Shown here piece after piece: positions 23,471 to 33,560 of a stretch of 64,000 bases of DNA. A model generated the notes under the pieces. That model ran no database searches. It saw only the letters and a program-made list of their open reading frames with translations, and was not told where the DNA came from. Source of the DNA: Schistocerca nitens (Eukaryota; Arthropoda; Insecta; Orthoptera; Acrididae); the NCBI RefSeq assembly GCF_023898315.1, contig NC_064616.1, positions 290,311,205 to 290,375,204 on the forward strand, in the 5' to 3' direction. Made by a program: the position numbers and the translations under genes. Position 1 is the first letter of the stretch; every line of letters starts with the position of its first letter.

Positions 23471-23631
23471 GATTTCAACGTCTTTGTTCGCTTTGTTCGG
23501 AAATCTAACATCCTTTCACTTTACATCGATGGAAATGATTACTCTGATCTGCGCCACACTATTTGTAGGCTCTCCGTATTGCGATTACAGCGTCATCTGT
23601 TAACAGCTTTTCGATATGCACTACGGAGAAA

Positions 23632-24370
23632 ATCGCAACACCAAAAAATAATTAATGTAGAGCAATGAAATTTTGGGAATACATTTGTCTGGGTAATATT
23701 TTTAAGTTCTGACCATTGCAAGACCACAGGTTAATATAAGTGCGAGATAAGCCATTGCAAATGTGAAGTGCTAGTACATTAATAATCGGTGTAGCCGATA
23801 GAATGTGGAATGCAAGCATGCAAACGTGGATGCATTGTGTTGTACAGGTGCCGGATGTTAGTTTGTGGGCTGGAATTTCATGCCGGCCACACTTGGTCGG
23901 TCAGTAAAAGGATAGTTGATGTTATTTGTGGATGAAGTTGGAGTAGTCGTCCGATGATATCCCACACATGGTCGACTGGAGACAGCTCTGGTGATCGAGC
24001 AGGCCAAGGCAACAAGTCTACACTCTGTTGAGCATGTTGGGTTGCAGTAGCGGTATATGGGCAAGCGTTATCCGGTTAGAAAACACCCCATGAAATGCTG
24101 TTCATACTACGAGAATGCTCCTGCTGTCATACGAAATTTCACCCCTGACCATAACTACAGGTGTAGGTCCAGTGAGTCTAGCACGCAGACGGGCTGGTTG
24201 CATGCCTTCAACTGACCTAATTATAAACAACACACAGCCATCACTGACACCAAGGCGGAACCAGCTTTCATCTGCTAACACAACAGACGTCCATCCTGCC
24301 CTCCAGTGAGCGCACGTTTCACACCACTGAAGTCGCAAAGTACGGTGGTTTGGGGTCAGTGGACGCATAA
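23632..24370 (-). pseudogene. Tc1-like transposase C-terminal relic
   Basis: The remains on the minus strand are LADESWFRLG near 24,270 (first Asp), DNACPYTA near 24,055 (second) and ARSPELSPVDHVWD near 23,990. The usual Glu of the acidic block is replaced by Asp (VDH). By my count 32 residues separate the last two catalytic positions, as in the intact copy at 50,966. The N-terminal half is missing toward the solo LTR at 24,478. A terminal-repeat-like stretch is near 23,632. Confidence 0.75.
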
Positions 24371-24761
24371 CGCTATTCCACTGTGAACACTGTCAGTGCA
24401 TTGCCCAGTAGTGACCTGCAATACTGCAGAGAAGTAAAAGTCCAGCTGCAAATGTTCCATTTGCCCAAAGCTAAAACTGTGAGCAGGCTGTTTAGGTTTT
24501 TATGTTGGTAACGCCACGTAGCGCTCTGTATGAAAATCACTGGCTGTGCTGTGTGCAGTCTGAGGCTGGTCGGCATTATTGCAATAGTCGCTATTGTAGC
24601 ATTGGGCAGTTGGCTGTTAACAGCGCGTGGCGTTGCGCAGTTGGAGGTGAGCCGCCAGCAGTGGTGGATGTGGGGAGAGAGATGGCGGAGTTTTGAGAGC
24701 GGATGATCTGGACGTGTGTCCATCAGAGACAGTAAATTTGTAAGACTGGATGTCATAAACT

Positions 24762-24851
<90 letters not shown>
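24762..24851. repeat. (CA)n followed by (TA)n microsatellite
   Basis: About 17 CA units run into about 28 TA units. The TA tract is the insertion site of the Tc1-like element and resumes at 26,262. Confidence 0.97.
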
Positions 24852-24852
<1 letters not shown>

Positions 24853-26260
24853 TCCTGGAAATAGAAATAAGAACACCGTGAATTCATTGTCCCAGGAAGG
24901 GGAAACTTTATTGACACATTCCTGGGGTCAGATACATCACATGATCACACTGACAGAACCACAGGCACATAGACACAGGCAACAGAGCATGCACAATGTC
25001 GGCACTAGTACAGTGTATATCCACCTTTCGCAGCCTGCTATTCTCCCATGGAGACGATCGTAGAGATGCTGGATGTAGTCCTGTGGAACGGCTTGCCATG
25101 CCATTTCCACCTGGCGCCTCAGTTGAACCAGCGTTCGTGCTGGACGTGCAGACCGCGCGAGACGACGCTTCATCCAGTCCCAAACATGCTCAATGGGGGA
25201 CAGATCCGGAGATCTTGCTGGCCAGGGTAGTTGACTTACACCTTCTAGAGCACGTTGGGTGGCACGGGATACATGCGGACGTGCATTGTCCTGTTGGAAC
25301 AGTAAGTTCCCTTGCCGGTCTAGGAATGGTAGAACGATGGGTTCGATGACGGTTTGGATGTACCGTGCACTATTCAGTGTCCCCTCGACGATCACCAGTG
25401 GTGTACGGCCAGTGTAGGAGATCGCTCCCCACACCATGATGCCGGGTGTTGGCCCTGTGTGCCTCGGTCGTATGCAGTCCTGATTGTGGCGCTCACCTGC
25501 ACGGTGCCAAACACGCATACGACCATCATTGGCACCAAGGCAGAAGCGACTCTCATCGCTGAAGACGACACGTCTCCATTCGTCCCTCCATTCACGCCTG
25601 TCGCGACACCACTGGAGGCGGGCTGCACGATGTTGGGACGTGAGCGGAAGACGGCCTAACGGTGTGCGGGACCGTAGCCCAGCTTCATGGAGACGGTTGC
25701 GAATGGTCCTCGCCGATACCCCAGGAGCAACAGTGTCCCTGACTTGCTGGGAAGTGGCGGTGCGGTCCCCTACGGCACTGCGTAGGATCCTACGGTCTTG
25801 GCGTGCATCCGTGCGTCGCTGCGGTCCGGTCCCAGGTCGACGGGCACGTGCACCTTCCGCCGACCACTGGCGACAACATCGATGTACTGTGGAGACCTCA
25901 CGCCCCACGTGTTGAGCAATTCGGCGGTACGTCCACCCGGCCTCCCGCATGCCCACTATACGCCCTCGCTCAAAGTCCGTCAACTGCACATACGGTTCAC
26001 GTCCACGCTGTCGCGGCATGCTACCAGTGTTAAAGACTGCGATGGAGCTCCGTATGCCACGGCAAACTGGCTGACACTGACGGCGGCGGTGCACAAATGC
26101 TGCGCAGCTAGCGCCATTCGACGGCCAACACCGCGGTTCCTGGTGTGTCCGCTGTGCCGTGCGTGTGATCATTGCTTGTACAGCCCTCTCGCAGTGTCCG
26201 GAGCAAGTATGGTGGGTCTGACACACCGGTGTCAATGTGTTCTTTTTTCCATTTCCAGGA

Positions 26261-26261
<1 letters not shown>
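24852..26261 (-). mobile_element. Tc1-like DNA transposon, young copy in a TA microsatellite
   Basis: Inverted ends of about 25 bp (ctcctggaaat... on each side) abut TA repeats. The sister copy at 50,722 begins CACTCCTGG. Here the outermost CA is absent at both ends, replaced by the TA tract. The two copies are almost identical, implying recent activity. Confidence 0.93.
24937..26019 (-). CDS. Tc1-like transposase with altered C terminus
   Basis: A DDE transposase reading down from ATG 26,017-26,019 (MPRQRGREPYVQLTDFERGR). HTH segments include YRRIAQHVGREVSTV and SARTIRNRLHEAGLRSR. The catalytic blocks are VVFSDESRFCLG, FQQDNARPHVSR and ARSPDLSPIEHVWD. Compared with the copy at 50,966 an 8-bp deletion near 25,031-25,038 shifts the frame after HGRIAG, so about 40 unrelated residues replace the normal last 17 or so. 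Six substitutions were seen elsewhere. It may be inactive. The start at 26,019 is chosen because the upstream extension is not protein-like. Product 360 residues. Confidence 0.88.
   Translation of the reverse strand: MPRQRGREPYVQLTDFERGRIVGMREAGWTYRRIAQHVGREVSTVHRCCRQWSAEGARARRPGTGPQRRTDARQDRRILRSAVGDRTATSQQVRDTVAPGVSARTIRNRLHEAGLRSRTPLGRLPLTSQHRAARLQWCRDRREWRDEWRRVVFSDESRFCLGANDGRMRVWHRAGERHNQDCIRPRHTGPTPGIMVWGAISYTGRTPLVIVEGTLNSARYIQTVIEPIVLPFLDRQGNLLFQQDNARPHVSRATQRALEGVSQLPWPARSPDLSPIEHVWDWMKRRLARSARPARTLVQLRRQVEMAWQAVPQDYIQHLYDRLHGRIAGCERWIYTVLVPTLCMLCCLCLCACGSVSVIM

Positions 26262-26317
<56 letters not shown>
26262..26317. repeat. (TA)n microsatellite, right half
   Basis: Continuation of the TA tract split by the Tc1-like element. 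Confidence 0.95.
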
Positions 26318-26319
<2 letters not shown>

Positions 26320-26731
26320 GACCTTTGAACACTATTAAGGTAAACACATTGTTTGTTATCTATCAAAATCTTTCATTTGCTAACTATGCCTATCAGTAGT
26401 TAGTCCCTCCAGTAGTTAGAATCTTTTATTTAGCTGGCAGTAGTGGCTCTCACTGTATTGCAGTAGTTCGAGTAAAGAAGATTTTTGTGAGGTAAGTCAT
26501 TCATGAAAGGTATAGGTTATTGTTAGTCAGGGCCATTCTTTTGTAGGGATTTTTGAAAGTCAGATTGCGTTGCGCTAAAAATATTGTGTGTCAGTTTAGT
26601 GTTGATCAGAATAAGTAAAGAGAGTAATGTCTGAGTACGTTCAGTTTTGCTCAGCTGTTTGAAAAGCAAATAATGTAAGCGGTTTATCAGCACAGTCATT
26701 CATTAATTTTTCTAATGGGACGTTACAAAAC

Positions 26732-27200
26732 TAACAGCCAGGAAAGCAAACCCTGGAGTAATTAATGATACAAAACGTGTATTACCATTTTCACTTTCGT
26801 TCTAGTATACAAGGGACAGTCAAACTAAAATGGAACACATGGGGAAATTGGCAAAATACGAGTAGAACTTGTGCTCCGAGGGCTCCATTCAAACTTAATT
26901 ATGTATATACTCGGAGATATTTCATCCATCTCCAGGATCGAGAATCTCGAAGATCGGCCTGGTAGCGATATCGTTACTAGCAATATGTGTCTCCCGGGAA
27001 TTTCAAGACGTTCGAAAGCTTTTTAAGTTCAAATTTTTGTGTAATTTCACACATGTTACTGTAATTCCTGAGAAAAGACATAGCATAAAAATGACAAAAA
27101 TATTTTTTTCGTGTGATACAATTACAAGTTAACAGTTTTCAAATACTTTCCTTTACTTGTACTGTGAAGCCTTATTTCTTGCCAAATTTCATGATTATAC
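26732..27200. other. No recognisable feature
   Basis: No gene or repeat terminus that I can support. Confidence 0.35.
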
Positions 27201-27212
27201 ATGAATGGGAAG

Positions 27213-27414
27213 TTCAAAATGGTTCAAATGGCTCTGAGCACTATGGGACTTAATATCTGAGGTCATCAGTCCCCTAGACTTAGAACTACTTAAACATAAC
27301 TAACCTAAGGACATCACACACATTCATACCCGAGGCAGGATTCGAACCTGCGACCATAGTGGTCGCGCGGCTCCAGACTGAAGCGCTTAGAACCGCTCGG
27401 CTACACCGGCCGGC
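27213..27414 (-). repeat. tRNA-derived SINE (family 1)
   Basis: Full minus-strand SINE. An 11-bp duplication with one mismatch (tgaatgggaag / tgaacgggaag) lies at 27,202-27,212 and 27,415-27,425. Confidence 0.93.
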
Positions 27415-27590
27415 TGAACGGGAAGGCCCTATAGGTTTTCATGACAGAGTTTGCGAGCATCAAACTATGTAACATAAACGACCGTATATCTAGATTGCAC
27501 TGACTGAGAAGCCTAATATTTTTACACTGCGAAAGAACCATGGAAGTTTGTACGTGCCATAAATCTGAACTTGACACGTCTTACGGTTCC

Positions 27591-27690
27591 TGAGAAAAAT
27601 GGTTCTTAAGTCGGACAGACGGACAGGCAGACAGCAAAGTGATCCTACAGGGGTTCCATTTTTATCTAAGGAGGTACGGAACCCTAAAAG
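27591..27690 (+). repeat. Widely dispersed insect repeat terminus
   Basis: Contains a gacagacggacaggcagaca run, then ggggttcc and ggtacggaacccta, which can pair GGTTCC with GGAACC. I recall very similar blocks at the ends of repeats in many insect genomes. The parent family is not certain to me. Confidence 0.5.
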
Positions 27691-27699
27691 GTAAGTTAC

Positions 27700-27930
27700 T
27701 AGTTTATTAACTCAAAATAATCACCATAACTGTTAATACTTTCATCTCGCTCTCAGACAATATGGTGAATGCCTTCATGGAAAAATGTTTGCACTAGACT
27801 ATGGAATCTTGATTGTACCCAGTAGTGTACTTCGTCGTCCGAAGCATACCGATGGTCTCGAATGTTTTTCTTCAGAGCTCCAAATATACGGAAATTGCAT
27901 AGGGAGATGCTCGAAACATTCTTGTCAACA
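27700..27930 (-). pseudogene. Mariner transposase C-terminal relic
   Basis: Minus-strand reading gives ASDDEVHYWVQSRF and TFFHEGIHHIV followed by SINSYGDYFE, which is the pattern at the C terminus of mariner transposases. Only this tail is present, in a changing frame, with no catalytic block. Confidence 0.65.
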
Positions 27931-28023
27931 TCAGGGCGGGCCCTCGTGTTGCTAAGTTTGTTTCGACTACTAGCAACATGTATTCCAAATCAGTCACATT
28001 AGTTTGTATTTCAAGACTGACTT

Positions 28024-28177
28024 CAAAAATGGTTCAAATGGCTCTGAGCACTATGGGACTCAACATCTTAGGTCATAAGTCCCCTAGAACTTAGAACTAC
28101 ATAAACCTAACTAACCTAAGGACATCACGCACACACCCATGCCCGAGGCAGGATTCGAACCTGCGACCGTAGCAGTC
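28024..28177 (-). repeat. tRNA-derived SINE (family 1), 5'-truncated
   Basis: Keeps tail and B box but lacks the A-box half. A 12-bp duplication (caagactgactt) lies at 28,012-28,023 and 28,178-28,189. Confidence 0.93.
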
Positions 28178-28189
28178 CAAGACTGACTT

Positions 28190-29540
28190 GACATTCATCT
28201 TACGTAGGTGAGGGGACCATGGGAAACCCCAGTCGGGATAGCACTCTGAGAACAAGCTCAGAATGTAACACATTCCACTGCTACAAAGTCTGGTGTATGC
28301 GAACTGTAAACCACCATAATTCCTCACTTTGCCGGCCTAATACTAATAACGAAATTTAATTCTACTGTCGTGATTCTAACCGCTTATCCCCGCGTTTTAC
28401 GCTCCAAAAAGCTATTCCCAGATTCGGAGGGAGTTGGAAACACGTTGAATGAAGAATTCATGGCAACTCAAATCAAAACCATGTTCCACTGAATTAATGC
28501 TGTGTCCTTGTAGTAATGTTATGCCTTAGTCATGTATTCTGTAAAAGACGATATCATAGTTCACGCTTACCCTTTTGTTTCATAGTACGGTGTTAGCAGT
28601 GAAATAATAGTACACAATAATTCCTAGTGTTTTCCTCACTTTAGTTTGTAAAACATTACTAAACATGTGGAAGTGAACCTTCTTGGTCACAATTTAGACG
28701 TTGGAACTTATTGAATAATATAGTTAATGTCTATTTATTCGTATTCTACACTTTTACATTTATTATTATTTATTTATTCGTTGTTGCTGACTCGCAGCAC
28801 GTTAAGACTTGTTGCATGTGGCAAGATGCTTTGATTTCTTCTGGATCCAAGATTGCTTCACTCTTTTTGAATGGGCCTGTTTGCACTCATCTGGCCAGAG
28901 GGCATCAGTTCTATTTTTAGTATTCGCTTCTGTTACTTCTTTTTATAATCATTTTTTCGGCGGAATTCGTCACCGAAAGCACCTCTAGTCTTGACTTATA
29001 ATTTTATACATTTTATTTTCTCAAAAGGCACAACACTTCACTCAGCACTGTATGAACAGGAACACTCAATCAACCAACATAAAACTCTGACTGGAATTGT
29101 TCCTTTATTACTACTATTAGCAACAAGCTCTGAAATACATACTTTTTTTTATAGATTTCTCACCTAATATTGTGTTGAAGAAATCGTGTGGAAATAGAAA
29201 ACTGTGCTCTTCATGGTTAAACAGACACATAAACTAAAAGATCATTGCACCACCATCAGTCCTCAGCGTTCGTATCCTTGACTGACCAGGAAGTGCTCCT
29301 TATTCTGTCATTATAAATATTTGTTTTTCCAAATAACATTATGTCAGGCAATCTTCGTTACCGACCTTAGACAAATGGCATTCCAGTTCCCTTAGACACG
29401 AATTTTGTGCTATTTGCCTTCTATAGTCCCACATTTCCTCCCTCTTCTTGCTACTGTGATACCACATTGGCCCATTGTAAACTAAATTTCGCAATCGCTA
29501 CATGTTCATTCAAAGTACATCATAAAAATCATTAGTCACC
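28190..29540. other. No recognisable feature
   Basis: Open frames such as the one near 28,711-28,920 look like chance or low-complexity hydrophobic frames. No family resemblance seen. Confidence 0.4.
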
Positions 29541-29549
29541 CCTAGGGGA

Positions 29550-30460
29550 CATAACGGTAATACCGTGTAACACGGCCTTTAGACTTGATAATGGCCTCAG
29601 TTCAGCAGAAAAGAGAGTCCACAAATTTCTTGAGGTCTCATTGATGATTAGAACCAGCAAAGTTACTAAACAGTGAGAATATTGATTCCTACGTTTATCC
29701 AGATATTTCATGTAGCATTACGATCGGGTAATTTAGAGAGCCAGTCGAGGCACGCAGGATGCATGACACGTGTGCGTGCATACCATCTGTGAAAACGGCA
29801 GGTGTCATCTTCGAAGACAAAAGCTTCTAAAGCACATTTATAATGAAGATGTAGACGAAAGGATAATACTTGGCTACCGAGAATGGCGACATAACATCCT
29901 GGTTCATGTTTGCAGTAACGTGAGTGATTGAGCTCAATGTGTGCTATCGAAACTCCACCAAAACAACACAGAACAGCTGCCGGCCTGATCTACACCCTCC
30001 ACACTGTGGGTTAAATGCTTCATTGCACTCGAAGCCTTGCATAATTTGAAAACAGGCCGACATGCGTCTAGATGGGCCACGCTAAACACATCTAGACAAC
30101 TTCTGTCCAGTTTCTCTGTTGTTTGATCCATTGAAAACGTTGTATACTGCTGTGAGCATTATCATTTTGCAAGGTTTGTGACTACCAAAGTGTACGTCCG
30201 CCCCGGAACTCGTTGAGATGGAGCTACACCGAACGACAGCAGTAATACCTGTCGTATTTGAAACCGCTTGTCACTGAAAAGGCGATATTCTCGTCTCTGA
30301 TCCCTGTCGGTTAGGATCGTTCTACGACCACCCTTCTTTTGCCTTTTTACGTCGCTGCGAGTAATATAGCTTTCCTTGGAAAGACGTGGAACAGTCCGCG
30401 GTCCAAACTCGATAGCTCCTTTATGCCATTCTGTGACGTCTCCACGTAGCTGATTCACAT
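29550..30460 (-). pseudogene. Tc1-like transposase relic
   Basis: The N-terminal part at 30,162-30,458 is an HTH-containing region (NQLRGDVTEWHKGAIEFG, SDVKRQKKGGRR). Part of the catalytic domain follows at 29,934-30,131. A damaged second block (FEDDTCRFHR) lies near 29,805 and a PDRNAT remnant of the acidic block lies near 29,710. The far left (29,550-29,660) looks like the 3' end of a Tc1-like element. Many stops. Confidence 0.68.
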
Positions 30461-30701
30461 AACCGCCTGGTATCAGTTCTACACCATCTACGCTTCAACA
30501 CTCCGAAGAGATGTGTGTGCCTCTATAACGAGGTATTTTGTCCAGCGATCAAATCTTGGTGGACGTTCTTGCACAGAAAAAATAAAACAAAAGGTAATAA
30601 TCAAGCTCTTTGTAAAGGTCTGTTCAGTACCCCGGGGATTTTAACTACACTATTTGAGGGCATTTAACAATCAGTTTTGCACATGAAAAATTATATTGCT
30701 A

Positions 30702-31213
30702 ATTACTGCATAAACAGATGTACACTGTTTTGTCAGAAATTGTAAATCTTATAAACAGCTCTGTCCGTGACCATGGAACGAGATGTAGTCTGAACTTATA
30801 TTTATCAAAAAGTAACAAATATAAAACTCAAAACAGCATTTAATGTCGAGGGATCAAGTTGTACGATAAATTGCTCAAAGAGATTAAAGGGACTTCTAAA
30901 ATGACAGTTAAGACGTACTCGTTATATAATACAATCTACACAGAGAACGATTATTTAACAAACACAAATTAGGGATTTGATAAAAATGTAACACCAGTAA
31001 ATAATAATAATAATAAATCGTCTATCATTTTGTAACACTTTCCAACTCTGCTTTTTTTCTTTCGCTCGAAATTAAATGCTGTTTTGTGTTTTATGTTTAA
31101 TCCTTCTTGGTAAATACAAGTTCAGTCTACATCTCGTTCCATGGTCGCGGACAGAGCTGTTTATAAGATTTAAAATTTTTGACAAAACAGCATAAACCCG
31201 TTTATGAAGTAAT
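30702..31213. repeat. Fold-back repeat, arms about 149 bp
   Basis: Positions 30,702-30,850 and 31,065-31,213 are inverted copies (for example ccatggaacgagatgtag and its complement), separated by about 214 bp. There is no coding capacity. Flanking duplications were not identified, so it may be a MITE or a local inverted duplication. Confidence 0.75.
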
Positions 31214-31570
31214 CCTGAATAACGTTACTCCAAAAGTTTACCGATTTATAATACTAACACCCTATCGTCTTTCTGAGCTCAACATCGCATTCATTATAGA
31301 GGGACACTGACTCGATTTTTCAAGCTAGCAAATTGGAAATTGCGGCCCACAAAATGAAACCAAACATCGTGACTATGGTCCTGATGTCAGTTGATAGAGT
31401 GAGTAGAGTTACATCATGAATTAATGTGCATATAGTGTGTGCAGGATGTGTAGTAACTGGTAATGAGAAATGATCAGTGTGCTGCTAGCCTTTACATTAC
31501 TAAATACCTTCTTTGCCGCATGGTGTTACACACTGAGGATAAACCGAAGAAAGTAATGCTGACCCTATGT

Positions 31571-31669
31571 TCAGAAAGACGGAGGCTCCAATCTTTATCC
31601 GGCCATCCTGATTAAGGCTTTCCATGATTTCCCTAAATTACTTTATACAAATTCCATGACTGATCCTAC
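31571..31669 (+). repeat. tRNA-derived SINE (family 2), partial
   Basis: Plus-strand body of the family-2 SINE (ccggccatcctgatt, then tccatgatttccctaaat). It lacks most of the head and stops at the TA target of the adjacent fold-back element. Confidence 0.6.
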
Positions 31670-31671
31670 TA

Positions 31672-32574
31672 CAGGGTGTAAATTTTAAGTTGACAAACCA
31701 GAATAACTCGAAAAATAAGCTTCACACGAAAAAATGTGTGGAATCCAAAGTTCGTTATTTTAGGGAGGGACATCTGCTGGTGCTAAAATTAGCCCCCCAC
31801 CCCAGGCCCCTGGGGGTCGGGCGGGAGGCAGCTTTAAAATTTCAAATGGGAATCCCCATTTTTTATTGCACAATCAGATTCTACATAAAAAAACTACGTA
31901 CATTTTGTCTTAAACATTTCTTTTGATTGTTGGTAGTTGCCGCTGTAATACAAGAAAATCCATGTTCTCATTTTTGCATGGAAAATGATTACGGATAAAT
32001 AAAAAGTACTTATTTACTTCGTAGGATGTTTGGTTAGTTAGTTAGCCAGTCAGATGATTTTTCTGATTATTAAAAGTTGTGGGGCCACGAAACAAACAAA
32101 ACTTATCCGAATCTGCGGAAAAAATTAGTATTTGGGTCAACATTTGTAAAACTCTAATTCCTCTCTTTCAAACTCCACCCTGTGGGGAGAGAGGGAAAGT
32201 TTTCGTTTTGGCGAATCAAAATTTACGAAGTAAATAAGTATTTTTTATTAATCCGTAACCATTTTCCACGCAAAAATGAGAACATGGATTTTCTTGAATT
32301 ACAGCGCCAACTACCAAGAATCAAACCAAATGTTTAAGACAAAATGTACGTAGTTTTTAATTTAGAATCTGATTCTGCAGTACAAAATGGGGGTTCCCAT
32401 TTGAAAATTTAAGGTTGCCTCCCGCGCCACCCCCAGGGGACTGGGGTGGTGGCCTAATTTTAGCACCAGCAGATGCCCCTGTCGAAAATAATGAACTTTG
32501 GATTCTACAATTTTTTTTGTGTGAAGCTTATTTGTCGATTTATTCTGGTTTGTCAACTTAAAATTTACACCCTG
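31672..32574. mobile_element. Fold-back MITE with about 350-bp arms, mariner-like ends
   Basis: Begins CAGGGTGTAAATT and ends with its complement. TA lies at 31,670-31,671 and 32,575-32,576. The arms 31,672-32,023 and 32,224-32,574 are long inverted copies around a 200-bp centre. There is no transposase gene. The CAGGGTG tip matches the tip of the autonomous element at 16,142, so a related transposase may have moved it. Confidence 0.88.
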
Positions 32575-32717
32575 TATAATGCCACGGCTGACTATCGGTT
32601 CCATCCTTGTCAAACAACACCTGTAAGTACGTAAACGCCTGCATATTTGAAGTTTTTTTTTTTGTTCTTAAATACAGAGAGATGTACTACATCCTTGTGA
32701 AAGTTAGCCACGTATGA

Positions 32718-32760
32718 ATAAAAGTACTACTACTACTACTGCTATTACTACTATTACTAG
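32718..32760. repeat. (ACT)n microsatellite, interrupted
   Basis: Repeated act/att triplets. Confidence 0.85.
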
Positions 32761-32862
32761 TTCGCCGTGGTTCACTCACTTCTGATCTTCTGCGTCTTTG
32801 AAGCACATATTTTATATTTGCTTTACTTCTGGGAAACAATGCATAATTACAAGTGAATGTTG

Positions 32863-33560
32863 TTGTTGTTGTTGTGGTCTTCAGTCCTGAGACTTGTTTG
32901 ATGCAGCTCTCCATGCTACTGTATCCTGTGCAAGCTTCATCTCCCAGTACTTACTGCAACCTACATCCTTCTGAATCTGCTTAGTGTATTCATCTCTTGG
33001 GCTCCCTCTACGATTTTTGCCCTCCACGCTGCCCGCCAATGCTAAATTTGTGATCCCTTGATGCCTCAGAACATGTCCTACCAACTGGTCCCTTCATCTT
33101 GTCAAGTTGTGCCACAAACTCCTCTTCTCCCCAATTCTGTTCAATACCTCCTCATTAGTTATGTGATCTACCCATCTAATCTTCAGCATTCTTCTGTAGC
33201 ACCACATTTCGAAAGCTTCTATTCTCTTCTTGTCCAAGCCGGAGTGGCCGTGCGGTTCTAGGCGCTACAGTCTGGAGCCGCAAGAGCGCTACGGTCGCAG
33301 GTTCGAATCCTGCCTCGGGCATGGATGTGTGTGATGTCCTTAGGTTAGTTAGGTTTAAGTAGTTCTAAGTTCTAGGGGACTGATGACCCCAGAAGTTGAG
33401 TCCCATAGTGCTCAGAGCCATTTGAACCATTTTTCTTCTTGTCCAAACTATTTACCGTCCATGTTTCACTTCCATACATGACTACACTCCATACAAATAC
33501 TTTCAGAAACGACTTTCCGACACTTAAATCTATACTCGATGTTAACAAATTTCTCAAATG
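32863..33560 (-). mobile_element. RTE-like LINE, 3' fragment with (CAA)n tail
   Basis: On the minus strand a coding stretch reads GKSFLKVFVWSVVMYGSETWT near 33,480. It continues after the SINE to VGHVLRHQGI and the 3' end near 32,900. The 3' tail is (CAA)n at about 32,863-32,880. The RT core is missing (5' truncation), which is usual for dead-on-arrival LINE copies. The RTE-like label is by eye. Confidence 0.7.
33238..33433 (+). repeat. tRNA-derived SINE (family 1) inside the LINE fragment
   Basis: Full plus-strand SINE. A perfect 13-bp duplication (tcttcttgtccaa) lies at 33,225-33,237 and 33,434-33,446. Confidence 0.95.

Larger units (their letters stand above)
24478..26727 (-). mobile_element. 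Probable solo LTR, interrupted by a Tc1-like element
   Basis: The sequence begins TGTGAGCAGG and ends GGGACGTTACA, so it has TG...CA termini on either strand. AAAC flanks both ends (24,474-24,477 and 26,728-26,731). Removing the 1,410-bp Tc1-like element leaves about 840 bp with no coding capacity, typical of an LTR. On the minus strand an AATAAA lies in its 5' part, near 26,430. No internal retrotransposon sequence adjoins it. I recall this as a dispersed locust repeat, but cannot verify that here. Confidence 0.6.

Noticed and set aside
24373..24876. 167-residue minus-strand frame
   Set aside because: It starts in the (TA)n/(CA)n tract and runs through non-coding solo LTR sequence. No protein signature.
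25354..26328. Long plus-strand open frames opposite the Tc1-like transposase (and the equivalent minus-strand frames at 51,070-51,997)
   Set aside because: They are antisense shadows of a GC-rich coding frame. The composition is Arg/Ser/Pro-rich without motifs, and the sense strand encodes a clear DDE transposase.
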